A stretch of DNA of 64,000 nucleotides from Podaxis mareebaensis (taxonomy: Eukaryota > Basidiomycota > Agaricomycetes > Agaricales > Agaricaceae), in contig JAEUWP010000310.1 in the NCBI GenBank assembly GCA_018524725.1, positions 1 to 64,000 on the forward strand. Reading direction: 5' to 3'. The position numbers and the translations under genes were made by a program. Below are positions 47,301-60,784 of the stretch, one piece after another. The first letter of the stretch is position 1. Every line of letters begins with the position of its first letter. The notes beneath the pieces were generated by a model. The model searched no databases. It was given only the letters and a program-made list of their open reading frames with translations, and was not told the origin of the DNA.

Positions 47301-50265
47301 ATAAGCGCTAAAAATAGAATATTCGACGTGAGAACGGTAGAACGTCGTGAAAGTTTGGAGTTGAGGAGCACCGAGACCAGGGGCTTGTTGAAGCCAAAAT
47401 GAGGATGCATACACATGTAGGAGGAGAATCGCTCTACCCTAGTTAATCAAATTACCTGCAGGACATTAAATACCATTCTCCTAAAGGAAGGACTGCAGCA
47501 GCAACCGTAATGCCCGGTACATAATCAACTAGTAAACATGAAGGGAACATAAATGCTCTGCGGCAATGAACATAGTAAATGGTATGATCACGGTACCCAC
47601 CCAAAGATGTTCTGAGTAGATAAGGGCGGTGCGAGGACATCTTTGGACATCAATCCACTATTCTGGACCCTTTTAAAAGCCGTCGGTGGTGATTGGATCA
47701 GTATGTACAATGCTACTCACTACTAAGTATCACATGTCTGCAGGATACGCAAATATAAGTGCTCAGCGTTGATAACTATATGGCACGGCTACTCAAGTCA
47801 CCATCCAAACACCTGACCGGTTATTGAGCACGATAACGACCTGTGCTTTAATTTTCTGCTGGAAATCATTCTGTCCTATCATGCATGCCTCGGCACAGAG
47901 AGATGTCAAAGTAGTATTGTTGGAGACTATTGGCGGGTCACTATAATTTTGCCATCATGATTACATGTGTGCGAGGAAGGCGGGTGATGCTGAAGTGGAT
48001 TATGAAGGGATGAAATGGTAATCGGAATGAAATTTCCAGTTCCATAGGGCACGCGGCTCCAGGTGGGAACAAAAATCACATGCCTCCAGATCACCCTTCA
48101 TTCACTCAACTGTGAGTCTTCGGGGTGTCTTCATAGGGAACATCCACGGTGACTGCATAGATCTGGGGTGTTCGTTCCATTCACGGAAACCAGAGATTGT
48201 TGTCCTTCTAAGCTGAGAGTTCGCGGGAGCGCGGTGTATATTGAGCTCATGTCGCGCCCATCACTTTGGGTTAATCAGGGGCAGCTGGGGTTGTGCTGGG
48301 AGGAATGCCAAAGGGATATGTGGAACGTCTCGGTGTTTGTAGCCGTAAGGATTACTTGGTGGTGCTGGAGACCATCAGGCAAGGGTCCTTTTGCTAAAGA
48401 AAAGGAAGGAACGTAATCTGGCGTCATGAGTGAGGTAGCTTGCCCACTGAAATGTCATGTACATTTCTTGTTCGTTCGACATTGCATGACTTGGTTCCGG
48501 GCCGATGATACAGATACAGATACATTCAGGCCTTACTTCGCGTGCATGTGTATGGTGACGCATATAAGCATCGCGTTCATATTGGGAGTATGGTTTTAGT
48601 GATCTGAGATTCTTGTTGTGAAGCAGTGGTCGTAAGTGTATAGGCCGATTTTACAGGGTGGGATAGAGGGACCGAAGAGAGCATACCTATACTTTTGCCG
48701 GCGTTCTACATGTCTGGTACTCGCACCGTCGAACGAAGTAGGAAGCTGGAATTAGCCTCGAACAGAATTTCTGGCCATGATATATTTGCTAGCCAGAGGG
48801 AGCATCCAGGGAGGATAGGCGAGGGGAGACCAATGCACGTTGGTGACCATTCACTCCCCGACGAGACTGATCCAGACCTTGCACCATACGAAGTACGCCG
48901 TTACTCGGTGCATTTATATGGGGCTCACCGACTGATAGCGGAGTAATAGAACAAACAACTTGTCCAGAGCCGTTCGAACTTGGTCAGTACCGCGGGTGTG
49001 AACACCAAGCTGTAAGGGTACTTGGCACCTTGCGGGGTAGGAATGACGCCAAGTGCAGAGTAGATGCATCTCGGTCGGCTTCTTTCGCGAAAATTTCCAA
49101 TCCGATGTTGGTTCAGGAGTGTTATGAGTCGTTGAGGAGCTAAGGCGCTAGCCGGGTTGTTCAATCCTCCATGGGTTCCTCTGCCAAAAGGTCGGAACAT
49201 TTGAACGAGCTTCGCCAGTCAACGGAATAGTTATTGACATAGAAGATTCGGATTCACAAGGATAGTCTTTGTGTGTGAGGGTGAAGATTTCCGATTCCGG
49301 AGAGCATGGCCGCATCTATGCGCTCGCGATTGACACAGACCCCAAAACTTACAAAAGGGTCAAAGGAGAAGACACTCACGCGAATCAGCATTCGGATAGA
49401 GCGGGATGTACGAACCCTTGGTTTCTGATTGGCAATTGTGTTGAATAAGGTGGAAATGTGGTAAGAAGCTCTGAAAATGGGTTCGGAAGTTTGATATAGG
49501 GAAGGGCGTTTGGAAGAGTATAGGACCGAGACCGGCGGTAGGTTGTTGTAAGAATTCGTTTGAGAGGAGACACGCTCGAGCCTTGTTCTCAGGACTATTT
49601 GAGTGTGGTGGTGCAAGAACACCGCCGCGCCCGATGTATAATCTGTCATTCAGATCTATGACTTTTGCGCCTTTCAGAAGACGAGGTAAGGAGGTTTATC
49701 TGAAGTTGCAGATATTCCTTTGAACGCAACGACACGGCGTGAGCGCCGGTTTTCGGGATCGTTGCAGCTGCGAAACTGGGAATGAGAAGTTGGTGCCAAG
49801 TTTGAACAGGCTGCAGTTGACGATTTTTCAAGACGGTTCGGTGATTATCGCTGGGTGAGACCCTTGGGAACAAGGGTACGTCACTCAGGTCCCGGCTTCT
49901 GATCTCCATTTGTTAGAGTTGCCATTGATGGGAAGGTACGCAGCAGCAAAAAATCAACAAAGTGGAGCCGAGCAAGAAGCTAAATGGCGCTGGAACGCTG
50001 ATAAAGAGGATGCCGAAGGTGGTGGTTGTGCAGGACGACGGGGTGTTTTGGAGGGAATGGTGGGGAAGAAGATATTGATCTGTATTTGTTCCGGGATATA
50101 CCGACGGCAGTTCTGGGCTTCGTCTAGACCTGGGGGCAGTGACAGCAATAGATTCAGGTTTAATCGTGTACCTCACCAGTGTCTTCCTGTTCAAGTGGGT
50201 GCACATATATTTCCCCATTCCATTCCCTCACTGGTGCTCCCAAGGCCCTTCTCCCAGTTGGCCCT
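47301..50265. other. Intergenic region, nothing recognised
   Basis: About 3 kb with only short frames on both strands (the longest 131 codons at 49254-49649 minus and 164 at 49910-50404 plus, the latter overlapping the F-box gene's first exon in another frame). No domain is seen. Confidence 0.45.
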
Positions 50266-52926
50266 ATGGACGTCTTCAATCCGAAAATCCTCGATGCCAG
50301 CATCCGCGATGTCTCGTCATGTCTTTCCGACAACCAGAAAGTCGAGCTGCTCCTTTATGCCATTAAGAGTCTGCATTTCGAGGGGTATGTCTTCAAACGT
50401 CTAGCCTCTCGGCGCTGTCGTCCGACTTCCCATTTGCTCTTGTTTTTCCTTTTTCGCTTACTGACTTCCACGCCCGTTGTCCAGACGCTCTAGAACGGTC
50501 ATCGAGAACGCAATCCAGTCCTGCCTCCAGGTCACCACGCTTGCTCCCGAGACAATCGCAAAGGCAAGGATCCTGAGAGCACGGGCTAGACTCGCCAATG
50601 GCTCCCACTTTAGTGCCCAGGAAGGTCCGTAGCCTTTTCACTTATACCTCGTCAATCGTTCGCTCATTAATATCATGACAACAGATCTCCAAGCAGCGCT
50701 TGACGCTGAGCCAGATAACCCAGAAGCGAAGGCACTTCTTCATCAACGCTCTGTAACTGTTGAGAAAGTGGGTGCCTGATTATGGAGTCGGGCCCCAGTC
50801 AAATCTAACTCTTTTTTCATCAGCTGCTCTCCCCTCTTCCAATCAACAAGGATCGTTTCTCCATTGAAATATGGCGAGAAATCGTCCTTTTCCTCCCCAG
50901 GCGGGATCTCAAGTCCCTCTTATTCGTGCCCCACGCTATATCCCGCATCGCATCCCAGCTCCTCTTCCGAGAACTCGATCTACATTTCGGCGAACTGAAA
51001 TACAATAGTAATCAAGATGACGACTGGAGAGGCCACGAAGTTCATGCAAGAGCTGATGATGCTGCACGCCATGCACAACGGAGTGCAGACATTCTCACGC
51101 GGATAATCGTGGATCCCGCATTTGCCCATTGTGTACGCACATTGCGAATATTTGCCTCCACAAGGGATGGAGGTCTCGCGTTCCAGACAGGTAGGCGTAC
51201 TTCGACTAAGACCCACGCGCATATACTCATTCGTCTGTCCAGGAATGCTCACGAACGCTCTTCCAAAGCTTATCAATCTTCGTAACGTCCATATATCCTC
51301 GGGTGCAGAAGGTCTGCCACCTGTACTCGGCATTCTTCAATCCACAAACCCGCGTCTCCGCGGACTATCCCTGCAGTACGTGTGCATACATATTTCTGAT
51401 TCCACACCGCACCGACATCCCTCCAAGGTCACCTGATTATCCTGCTGACCTATCTTTCCTCGATTTCCGTTACATATCACATTTTGCATACACAAGTCCA
51501 CCAGTGCCCACGCAAACCAACAGTTCTACGCAAGCCTATGAATCACTTCAAAACGTCGTCTCATCTAATCGCACAACGCTCCGTACGATAAACCTCTTTA
51601 CTCCTTCATGGGCGTTCCCTACCCATTCACTATCAATACGAAACCTCACTCGAATTCATTTTGCCGGAACCTTCCCAGCCAACCAGTCTACCGTTTCATC
51701 TAGTTCGCCATATATGCCACCACAGGTAATCTCGGAACTGATTACCCATGGTCGACAGCTCGAATCTCTTTCAATCGATTGCACCCTTCTTGAGAGTTCA
51801 ACATTGTCCACACAATTCCGTACGGACCCTATACCCCCCATTCACCCTCACCCATTGCCTTTCCTGCGTCATTTCGCATTCACTGTCCGAGCTCTTGGTC
51901 GTCGAACTATCGATAAGGACTTGTTTCCTTCGATCACATCGTTCCTCCGAGGGCGTACTCAATTGCAGACGCTCCAACTCGTCGTCGATACCACTCCCTC
52001 CTCTTTGGCTGGCGTAGGAGGCGTTATTAGCGCCGCAAACTTGGAAGCTGTTGGCTACGATGCCTCGATATGGGGTCTTTTACCTAGTCTTGGTAAGCTA
52101 AAGGCGGTTAGGATGACCTATCCAAGAGACCTTGCCCCGGGTCTCGCTGGGTGGTTAATTCCTCGGAGTGTCACATCTCTCGGCATGGAGCTCGGCGCTC
52201 AGAGGTTGAGTGCAGCTTTGGACGGTGCTCTTGGACCTGCTGCCGGAATCGGCCAAGATGTCGTAGGATTCTTTACGGTATGCTATCTCTCCATCCCTAC
52301 CCACCTTTGTTCCTACTCATGATTGTCTCTAGCAATTGAAACCCGGCCTACCACCCGATTTACGGTTCGTATTCCTGAACGATATACCCGTCTCCACGAG
52401 GATCGTACACACAGTCGTCGAGCAAGTGTTCCCCCAAGTCAAGGTTATCAGGGTTGGGAGTTGGTTCTGGACGATCACGAGGAAACAACCCGGCGGGTTT
52501 TCATCGTCACTACTCCTCGGATCGTCGTCGATATCAAATAAAGGAGCAACGCAAACGACACCTACACATCATCATATACCGAATCATGCTCATGGAGGAC
52601 ACTTGCATGCACTTGCGCTCGCACATCCTCAAGGACACGGATCTGGATCAAGCCAGGGTCACGGACACGCGATGACGCATTCACATTCACACTCTCCTGC
52701 ATCCGCTTCGTCGGCGGTGTCTTCTCATAATACTACTGGATCTGGATCAAGGCAGGGTGGGGGTAGTGGTGGGGTGTTGGAGCTTGAGCCGTGGCCGATG
52801 CGGAGGGCCGTGTATCATGCGGCGGAGTGGTTGGAGTGGCTTGGATGTGAGGAGGCTGCCGTAGCTGCGCTTGGGACGACGAGGGAGGCGGAGGCGGAGG
52901 GTGTTGGTGTGGGTATCTTTAGGTGA
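50266..52926 (+). CDS. F-box protein with N-terminal TPR-like helices and His/Gly-rich segment
   Basis: Seven exons (50266-50384, 50485-50624, 50685-50767, 50824-51190, 51243-51375, 51428-52277, 52333-52926) give exactly 761 aa. Residues ~35-115 form helical repeats like TPRs (IAKARILRARARLANGSHF, AALDAEPDNPEAKALLHQR). An F-box follows (FSIEIWREIVLFLPRRDLKS), which should bind Skp1 in an SCF ubiquitin ligase. A long region with weak leucine-rich character (LRGLSLQ, LQTLQLVVD, SLGKLKAVRM) may select the target. Near residue 660 lies a His/Gly/Ser-rich stretch (HGGHLHALALAHPQGHGS). The end is VEGVGVGIFR-like, TAG at 52926. The substrate is unknown. Confidence 0.85.
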
Positions 52927-54065
52927 TTGGCGCTTTGGCCTTGAGCCCCGGGCGACGAAGACACAGCTGGCGGGCAGGAAAACTGTAAGCAGGGAGGGAA
53001 ATTTCGGCTTTTTCGATGCCGTCAGAGTGACGGATTTTGGGGTTTATGTTTTTTTTTGGGATAGCAATGATGTCCATGTGTGTGATATGTCGCCATTTTG
53101 TTGTCTCTCGTGTTTAGTAGTTGTGTGTATCCGCGATGCACGGGTTTGCAACATGCAGTTTCGATTTGTGTTTACATTTGGGTTTGGTTGGGTGGCGACG
53201 TGAATAATCAAGAAAGGACTGCAGAATAATTGGGTGTGACTCGTTGATTGGGATTCGGCGAGCAGTCAGGAGTTGGCGAGTTGGGGATTTGTCACTAAAC
53301 ACAGTAAGCACACATCTAGTGCAGTACAGTATATGGATCTACTTTTGCTCTTTATGAATGTATGTGATCCTCACAAAAATGATGAACTTTATATCATAAC
53401 AACTAGTGTCATTCTTGGAATCAAATCACCAGAACTTTTCTGATTTTTGCAAAACAAGTTTGTGAGGACCTTCAGGACACTGCAGGCCGGATACCTACTT
53501 CCATTTCCAGCTATATTTCAAGCAGGAGGTAACATTATTATCTGGATGAGGGATTGCTCCTAGTGGCAATGTGTTGAGTACTCACAGGTTGTTACTTGAT
53601 ACCAGCATTTGTTGAGGAACGAACTGAGCAGTTGCTACGGTGGAGAGAGCCTACAGAGGCAAGGCCAAATAGAGAAATGGATGGCTGGGGTGAATTATTA
53701 CATTAACATGTATGTGCTAAACAAGTCGCTTATCATTAAGAACAAACTCTAATACTCCAGATTTGTTGATTGTGATATGTGCATGAGATATCTGGGATTG
53801 GGTGTGGGCTATTTGGATGGCACTATGTCATCCCCAAGTTCCTTCAGTCCTCCAGCAGAGGTAGCTGACAATATAGAAACCTCTACTTTTACTGGTAAAT
53901 AGAATTTTCAACAATTTAGCGATGATGGAGAAAACGTGTATACCTTTGGTGGTCGTCCGATGACCGTGAACAGAATAATTAGAGGTTGTGATGATGCTGA
54001 GTCAGCTGTATAAGAGTGTTTATGTGCGGTCGAGGAGGTCGTTGTTTGTGAGATTGTGGGATGGC
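52927..54065. other. Intergenic region with a CpG-poor insert
   Basis: 3' UTR of the F-box gene to about 53300, then a CpG-poor stretch (53310-53960) of different base composition that contains a possible short inverted-repeat element. The last bases before the Set3-like gene hold an in-frame upstream ATG at 53988. Confidence 0.5.
53368..53468. repeat. Short element with 10-bp inverted ends, MITE-like
   Basis: TCCTCACAAA at 53368-53377 is mirrored exactly by TTTGTGAGGA at 53459-53468, enclosing about 80 AT-rich bases. The size and inverted ends fit a miniature transposable element, but no target duplication could be confirmed. It could also be chance. Confidence 0.35.
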
Positions 54066-57000
54066 ATGGCTGACGGTGTAGTCCCTCTCAAGCGCAAGGC
54101 AGACGAGGACGCTATACGCTGCATCTGCGGCCTCGACTACGACGACGGTTTCTCCATCGCTTGCGACTCCTGTTCCCGCTGGTGCCACGCTGCCTGCTTT
54201 GGCATTGTCGACGCTGACGTCCCCGAAGAGTGGAAATGCTGGGTTTGCCACCCTCGCCCAGTCGACAGAGATGCTGCAGAGCGTCTCCAGCGCACAAGGA
54301 TCCAGCGACACCGCGACCAGCTCCGCGAGCTCGACAAGCACCGTAGACGATCGTCCCCTGGCATGGACCGCAAGCATCGTCGCTCCTCCACTATCGCAGA
54401 ACCGACTCAGCCCAAGCGACGCAGACGACCCTCCCTCTCCCATGACGACGACCACCCAGACATCGACGAGCCCTCCACACATGCATACGTCCCCATCACC
54501 ACAGACATTGTCCACCCAGATGCCCGCGCAAAACTTCTCCGCCACGCCCACCATTGGCGAGGCATCACGGCCCTCGACCCCCCATCTGACCACCCAACTG
54601 TCCCCGTCGCCCTCCCACCAGACCACCAACCTTCCCCAACGACCCTCAGACAGATCCCCCCCGTCGCGCTCGCCCATCCCTCACTCTCCCTCTTTTCAAA
54701 TCCAGCCGTCAGACCTCCCACCTACGCCGTCCACACAGCTGCTCCCGTTCCCTCTCACCACTTTATCGCCCCATTTACCTCCTCCATCACCCCCTCTTCC
54801 TCCTATCTTGCCGATCCCCTCAACGCCTACGCCCACCTAGGCATGCCCAAGCCTTTCGTCCATCTCATCGGTCCACCTCTCGATGTCGCTCTCGACGCCC
54901 GTATTACAGGCGACAACTCCCGCTTCGTTCGTAGCGGGTGCAGGCCAAACGCTGTCCTAAGGCCCGTCCTCTGTCCTCGAGACAACCACAGTTCCCTCAC
55001 CTTTGGTGTGTTCGCTCTCAGGGACCTCAAGGCAAACGAAGAAGTTGTATTGGGCTGGGAGTGGGACGATGGCAACGCCGTACATTCTCTCCCTGCCCTC
55101 ATCGAGGCTCCCCATACTTTTTCGTGAGTCCCCCTACTTTTCTCACTATTCCACGTCTTACCCATGCCTCAGCCACCCGTCTCCCTCTGACAGCCCACAT
55201 CAAATTCAGCGCCTCCGTAATCAAATGTCCAATATCCTCCACGCCCTCTCCTCCACTTTCACTACCTGCGCCTGTGGATCAAAGGCCAAGGACTGCGCCC
55301 TCAACCAGATGGCCGCCTTTGTCGATGCTGATCCCTCCCAACTCCCCTCCCCCCGCCCCGTCGATCTCGGTCCCCTTGTTGGAAAAAAGCGAGGTTTTCG
55401 TACCCGGGAAAAACTTCCATCTGCGGGCGGTCTGGGCGGCGTTGAAATGTGCGAGGATGACAACAACCAGATGCGTGTCGATCCCCTCCCCACCTTCGTC
55501 GTCGAACCCTCCTCCCCCAGTCCCAACAAGGGCAAAGGAAAGGCGAGGCTTAACGGGCTCGTTCATGACGACCTTGTTGCAAGATCTACTCTATTTCGTG
55601 AGTCCCCGCCGCTCTCAAACTTGCTCTTTCTCATCCCTTCCTAGCCACTTCACCCTCCACACCCTCTGTTGCACCTCCCCGAATGCAAAGATCCTCGAGC
55701 CGCACGTCTTCATCTTCAGACAACAACTGCCCCCTCCCAGAACCGGACCCACCAGATCAAGATCCACCTATCACCGAAGATCGTATGCCCCCCAAAATGC
55801 GCAAGCGCTGGAAACAGCAGATCAGGATGCAGAAAAGGACTTCCCAGAGTCCTGCGGCGAGCATTATTAGCCTTGGTAGCACGGATCCTGGAGTGGAGTC
55901 GGGCGTGGGCTTGGGTATTCGTATCGAAGAGGCGCCGGGTGGCTCTAAAATGCGGGTTAATGGTGCGTATCACGCTTCTGGTCCATTTCTTGTTGCTTAT
56001 TCTTCCTAGTTCGTGACATGCCGCCTCCCCCATTACCTTCTACCTCTTCCGATCTCGCACACCTCGCCTCCTTCGACGGAACCTCACCCTCTGCCGACTT
56101 TGCACAGCTCTCGCTCGTCTCTCCCCGTACCGATCTCACCCCAAGTCCTTTCCAACCATGGGCCCCTTTCGAACGGAAGGAACACCCGACAAAAGTTGGC
56201 CATGAGGACAAAATGGAAGTGGATATTTCCTCCACCTCGGCAAACTCACCCCCTGCATCCGTTTCACCGCGCTCTCGCTCCCGCTCGCCACATTCCCCTC
56301 GACGCCATTCATCTCCAACGTCAACAGCGGTAACCACCCCTCCTTCACCTCGAGAACCAAAGCTCCCAGATGTCCCTTCATCTCAACCTCCTATAGCAGA
56401 CTCACCAGAATCGCCACCGCATATCCAAGTTGACACCCCATCGCCTCTCATCCCTATACCCCAAGATGATGATGAGATGACGGTTGATGATGAACGGCCT
56501 GTGACACCTCCACCTCGACCATCGCATCCTGCCCTTACACCACCTCCCGAAACGCCTCAATCTCCTCCACAACGCTCTCTGTCGCCAGCTTATGCTCCTC
56601 TGTCCCCTAAACCGGTCCCGCCACAACCAGAATCACATCCTTTGCCTCCATCACCCAACTCTGAACCCGCACCAGCACGAAATCACACTCCACCACCACA
56701 CGAGTCGATACCCCACCATGAACGAGAACCTTCCCCGGCACCTGTATCAATACCAACACCAGTACCCGCACCCGCACCCGAGGCAGTACCGCCACCGGCG
56801 CCAGCGCCAGTGCCAGAAACGTCACCAGCACCTCCAGCCCCTCCAAAAGTCAAATTGTCGCTGAAGGACTTTGCAGCAAGGAAGAAACGGCAACGGGAAG
56901 AAGGGGGTACGCTCTCTGCTCAGAGCGCGGATGCTTCTCCTATGGTTCCGGCGAAGAGTTTGCAGGGATCTCCTAAGATTGGGCCGAGTGGTGTTGGGGC

Positions 57001-58982
57001 GGCGATTCAGGGGCTGGCTTCTTCGAGTTCGTCGTTGTTGGGGCCTGTTGGGAATTCGGATTTTGGATCGGGTTCTGGTTCTGGTTCTGGTTCGTCGTTG
57101 GGAGTGGGTGTTCCTGGGTTGAGTGGTAGTGTGAATGTGTCGCCTTTGGTGGGTGGGAGTGTCAAGGTGAGTCAGTGGTTTGGGACTTTTTGATACAGGG
57201 TACTGATTTTGAATGTAGGTTGGTCCGAAGCCGGAGCCGATGAAGGCGATTCCGACTAGCACGTCTTTGCCTGTCAAGCTTCCTTCTGAAATGCGACATA
57301 GCCACCCGCTTTGGGTGTCTATACAGCAGGAGATTGAGAAGGAGAAGGAGGAGTTGGAGAAGCGGAAGAGGGAGTTGGCGGAGTTGGAGGAACGGGAGCG
57401 GGAACAGAAGCGGAAGGAGGCAGAGGAGAGGGAACGGAAGGAGAGGGAAAGGAAGGAGGAGTTGGAGAGGGTGGAAAAACAACGGGAGGTGGAGATGGAG
57501 AGGGCGAGGAAGGAGAAGGAGTCTGCGCAATTCTTTAATCAACGGTTTGGATGGGCACCAGGTGTGTTGCTTTGCTTTTCCCTGTCTTTCTCGAGGAACC
57601 GTCTGACTTGCTTTTATATAGATGCGAAAGAAGAGCCCGTCCAGAAGTCCGTGTCTCTTCTTAATGATCCAACCCCCAAAGCTCAGCAGCCTGTTGCCCC
57701 TATGAGGCCTGATACCTCTCCCCACTCGAGGATACCGTCACAGGAGGATGGTGAAATCCCATCAATGCCGGCTCCAGTGGCCCACGGCCCACCAATCCCT
57801 CGTCTGTCCTCATCTTCCCCCGCGATTTCCTCTGTTCCACCCGTCATCACACCAGCACCAGCACCAGCACCCACAACAGTGGCGGCTACGAGCTCCATTC
57901 CAACTGCGCCACGTGCCCATCGCGAGCCTCTCCGGCGTTTCGGTGGTGGTTATGCCAATACGCCCACAGGACCACGGGCGCTCAAATCGACCACCATTGA
58001 AATTCCCACTGGACCCGCGGCGCTTCGAGACTCGATGGGGATGGGGATGCCACGGAGATCTGGGGCACCCCCAGCGAATGCTGCGAAGGCCGGGTCACCA
58101 CCACCTCAACCTAATACGTCTCCTCCACCCCAACCTCCGCCACCGTCGGGACGCACTCAAGCCAAACCGCCTGCTCCTCCATCGATTTCGACGTCACTAC
58201 CTCCTCTGCCGGCATCAGCATCGTTACCTGCTCCACCAATTGCGACGAGCTCTGGGCCGGTTGCGTCCTCGATGTCGCCGTCTGGTCATAGTGCACAACA
58301 GGCAAAGTCGACGCCTCAGGCGCCCAGAGCGTTCTCTCGTTCATTTGCTAATGGGAACGTTCCTCCGAGTGGGAATGGACATGTATCGTCGCCTTCTTCC
58401 TCTGCTTCCCCGACTCACGCGAGTTCCACTACCACTGCGAATATAAGCATACCGAGTCGGCCGCAACCACCTTCTAGCGCGGCTAGTACGACCTCGAATA
58501 CACCGACGTCGTCTACTCCGGTTACGCCTACTAAGACTATGTTCCCTACGGTGATCAAGTCGTCGAGTATTCCTGACCCGTCGGCTGCGGGGTTGCCTTC
58601 GAGGCCGCCTGTAGGGCTTGGGTTGGGACATCATCACCATCATCATCATGTTAGTTCTTCGCATCCGATGAGTATGATGGGGACTAGTATGGCGATGGGG
58701 ATGAGTGGGGTGCCGAAGAGGCCTGCGAATGAGAGGAGGGGGTATGAGAGGAGGGTGGTTGATGAACGGGAGAGAGAGCGGGAGAGGGAGTTGAGTAGGG
58801 AGAGAGAGAGGGAGAGGGATAGATTTGATCGTGATCGGGAGCGGGATAGAGACAGAGACAGAGATAGAGATAGAGACAGGGATAGAGATAGAGAGAGGGA
58901 GGGGGATTATCGGGACCGTACGTGGCCTCAGCGGTTGCCCCCGGCTTCGTCACGACGGGAGTGGGATTCCTGGGGTCGGTAG
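54066..58982 (+). CDS. Set3-like PHD-SET chromatin protein
   Basis: Six exons (54066-55123, 55173-55597, 55645-55962, 56010-57166, 57219-57561, 57622-58982) give exactly 1553 aa. Residues ~14-60 are a PHD finger with the C4-H-C3 pattern (RCICGLDYDDGF, ACDSCSRWCHAAC, WKCWVC) that reads histone H3 tails. A SET domain lies at about 270-375 (FVRSGCRPNAVLRPV, LKANEEVVLGWEWDD), followed by a Cys-rich post-SET-like TTCACGSKAKDC. The SET core resembles the Set3/MLL5 type, thought to lack methyltransferase activity and to scaffold a deacetylase complex. Then come a Pro/Ser-rich region, an acidic/basic coiled coil (exon 5, EKEELEKRKRELAELEE), more Pro/Ser, a His run, and an Arg/Asp/Glu repeat tail ending SSRREWDSWGR. 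An in-frame ATG at 53988 would add 26 residues. Confidence 0.88.
58765..58905 (+). repeat. Arg-Glu/Arg-Asp codon repeat in the Set3-like gene
   Basis: Simple purine repeats (gagagagcgg, gatagagacagaga) encode alternating RE and RD residues, of the type seen in RNA-processing and chromatin proteins. The tract is in frame and likely length-variable. Confidence 0.8.
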
Positions 58983-60784
58983 CCTGCGTACATAAGGTAT
59001 GAAGTATCGTACGGTTATGTGGCATAGTTTGGGTGTTGGCTCGTTCTTACGCTTTTATTGGGGTCTGATTTGATTCTGTTTTTTTATTCGGACTGGGTAT
59101 AAAATCGCCTTTCTCCTGTTGACTTTGTGGTTCTGTTCACCTTTTTTTTTCCATTGCGGTATAATGTTATCTGTTTGTCTATGATGTTGAATGGGCTTGG
59201 GTCCGTTAAGTGGTTAATTGTTTTCGCCGTCGTTCCTTGCTTTCGTTTACCCTCGCGGCCTAACTTAGTGAGTGTAATGTATGAATTGTTTATTGTTTAA
59301 TGGCAAGTTGCATGTACGGTTCCAAGTTGAGCTTCCGGGAGGATGTAACATAGCAAAATCGAATCTTATTAAATGTTTCTGAGATACAACCACTGGAGTG
59401 AAACAAAATACTTGAGGCTGGCTTGCAAGCCAAGAGGATGACGGACGTCATGATGCCTCACTACAGCTATGCTTTCATTCATGCTTCCTACCCGATCGTG
59501 TTTGATCCTAACATTTTACTCCGTAGGGTGCAACCGCGTAGGTCCTCCAGTGACCCCCCAGGACTTGATGGTTCAAGAGTAACCATCCGCAAAAGACATG
59601 CTAATGATAAGATGTTGCTGATGTGATAGAAGAGCAACGAAACGGAGCCAGAACGGCGGATAAGTGCCATTGTTAGGTTGGCGGGGTGAGATGTAAATAG
59701 GCCCAATTTCAGTATTTAAATCAATCCTGATCCACAATTGATCTCCTTATGTCACTCGAGGCACAAGATCTTGTCCTCCCGATAATACATCTAAGTATAA
59801 TCCGAATTGTCGGCTGGTCTATTGTATTTTTGGAAATGTAGGATGCTCCCATACAGTGATAGTTAACCATTGGACCAAAGCGCCTTATGGCGCGAGCGCT
59901 ACGAGCCCATTCCTGTCTGGCTGACGCCAGACCAACATCTAGACGTTCGAAAGTATAGGCACTGAGCATCCAATTTTAACGTAACAGATTTTAATCACTA
60001 TAGGTGCTTAGAATCTAAAGAGTCCAATTGGAACTCACTGTTCCGCCAATCAGACCTTGTCAAGTTCGTGCTTTACGGATGATTACCCTTTCCTGGCTCA
60101 CGACACGGTGTGCTTGGCCCGATATGCGGGGTCAGGATGGCCGCATTGTCGAGCTCGCCTACAGTACTGTTCCGACTTGGAGAAATAAATGGCATCGAGT
60201 CTCGCTCCCATTCGACGACCTCCGGGCCTGGACATCAGGCCGAACCGGAAAGAAAGCTCAAACACCGCGTGTTTTCATTACTTACACTTTCTGTTCCACA
60301 TGCTAATCTAACCTACGACAGCAGCTTGCGGTAACAATAGGTAGGTAAGTCAATCGATTCAATGGTGTCTGGAGCTCTACCCTTGAGCCTGAATTCTGTA
60401 CTCGTAGGATGTGTAGTTTTGCGATACCAGTCACAACACATTGTAAACATGCACCTATGCGCTACACCTCTCAACGGGCATGTGATTTGCCGCCCTTGTA
60501 TTGGAGTGATATATGTTGGGACCTGCCAAGAACTTCTAAAGGGCAGCAATATATTAGCTCCCGAATCGCGCACCTCGCTTTTTGCCACCTTAATTCAGTT
60601 GAAGTGCGGGGATGGTTGGCCGCTTGTCAACATGTCAAGATGCAGTAAGTGCGGGAGTACTGAGGTGGAAGCAATACAATGCTACCATGGGTTGTTTGCG
60701 TCACTACTGGTGTCATATAAAAAGGTGAATAGGCCTGTGTTTAGAGCTCGAGTCGCCTCGGAACCCGAGTTCTTGACCAGTCCC
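58983..60784. other. Intergenic region
   Basis: 3' UTR of the Set3-like gene (T-rich to about 59200), then about 1.5 kb with only short frames. A frame open upstream of the lectin ATG (from 60362) has no independent support. Confidence 0.5.

Noticed and set aside
54112..54721. Open minus-strand frames over the Set3-like gene
   Set aside because: They are shadows of a GC-rich exon whose plus-strand frame has clear PHD and SET motifs.
59860..59910. A-box-like tggtccaatggttaa (minus strand) as a possible tRNA
   Set aside because: No B box downstream and no cloverleaf can be drawn.
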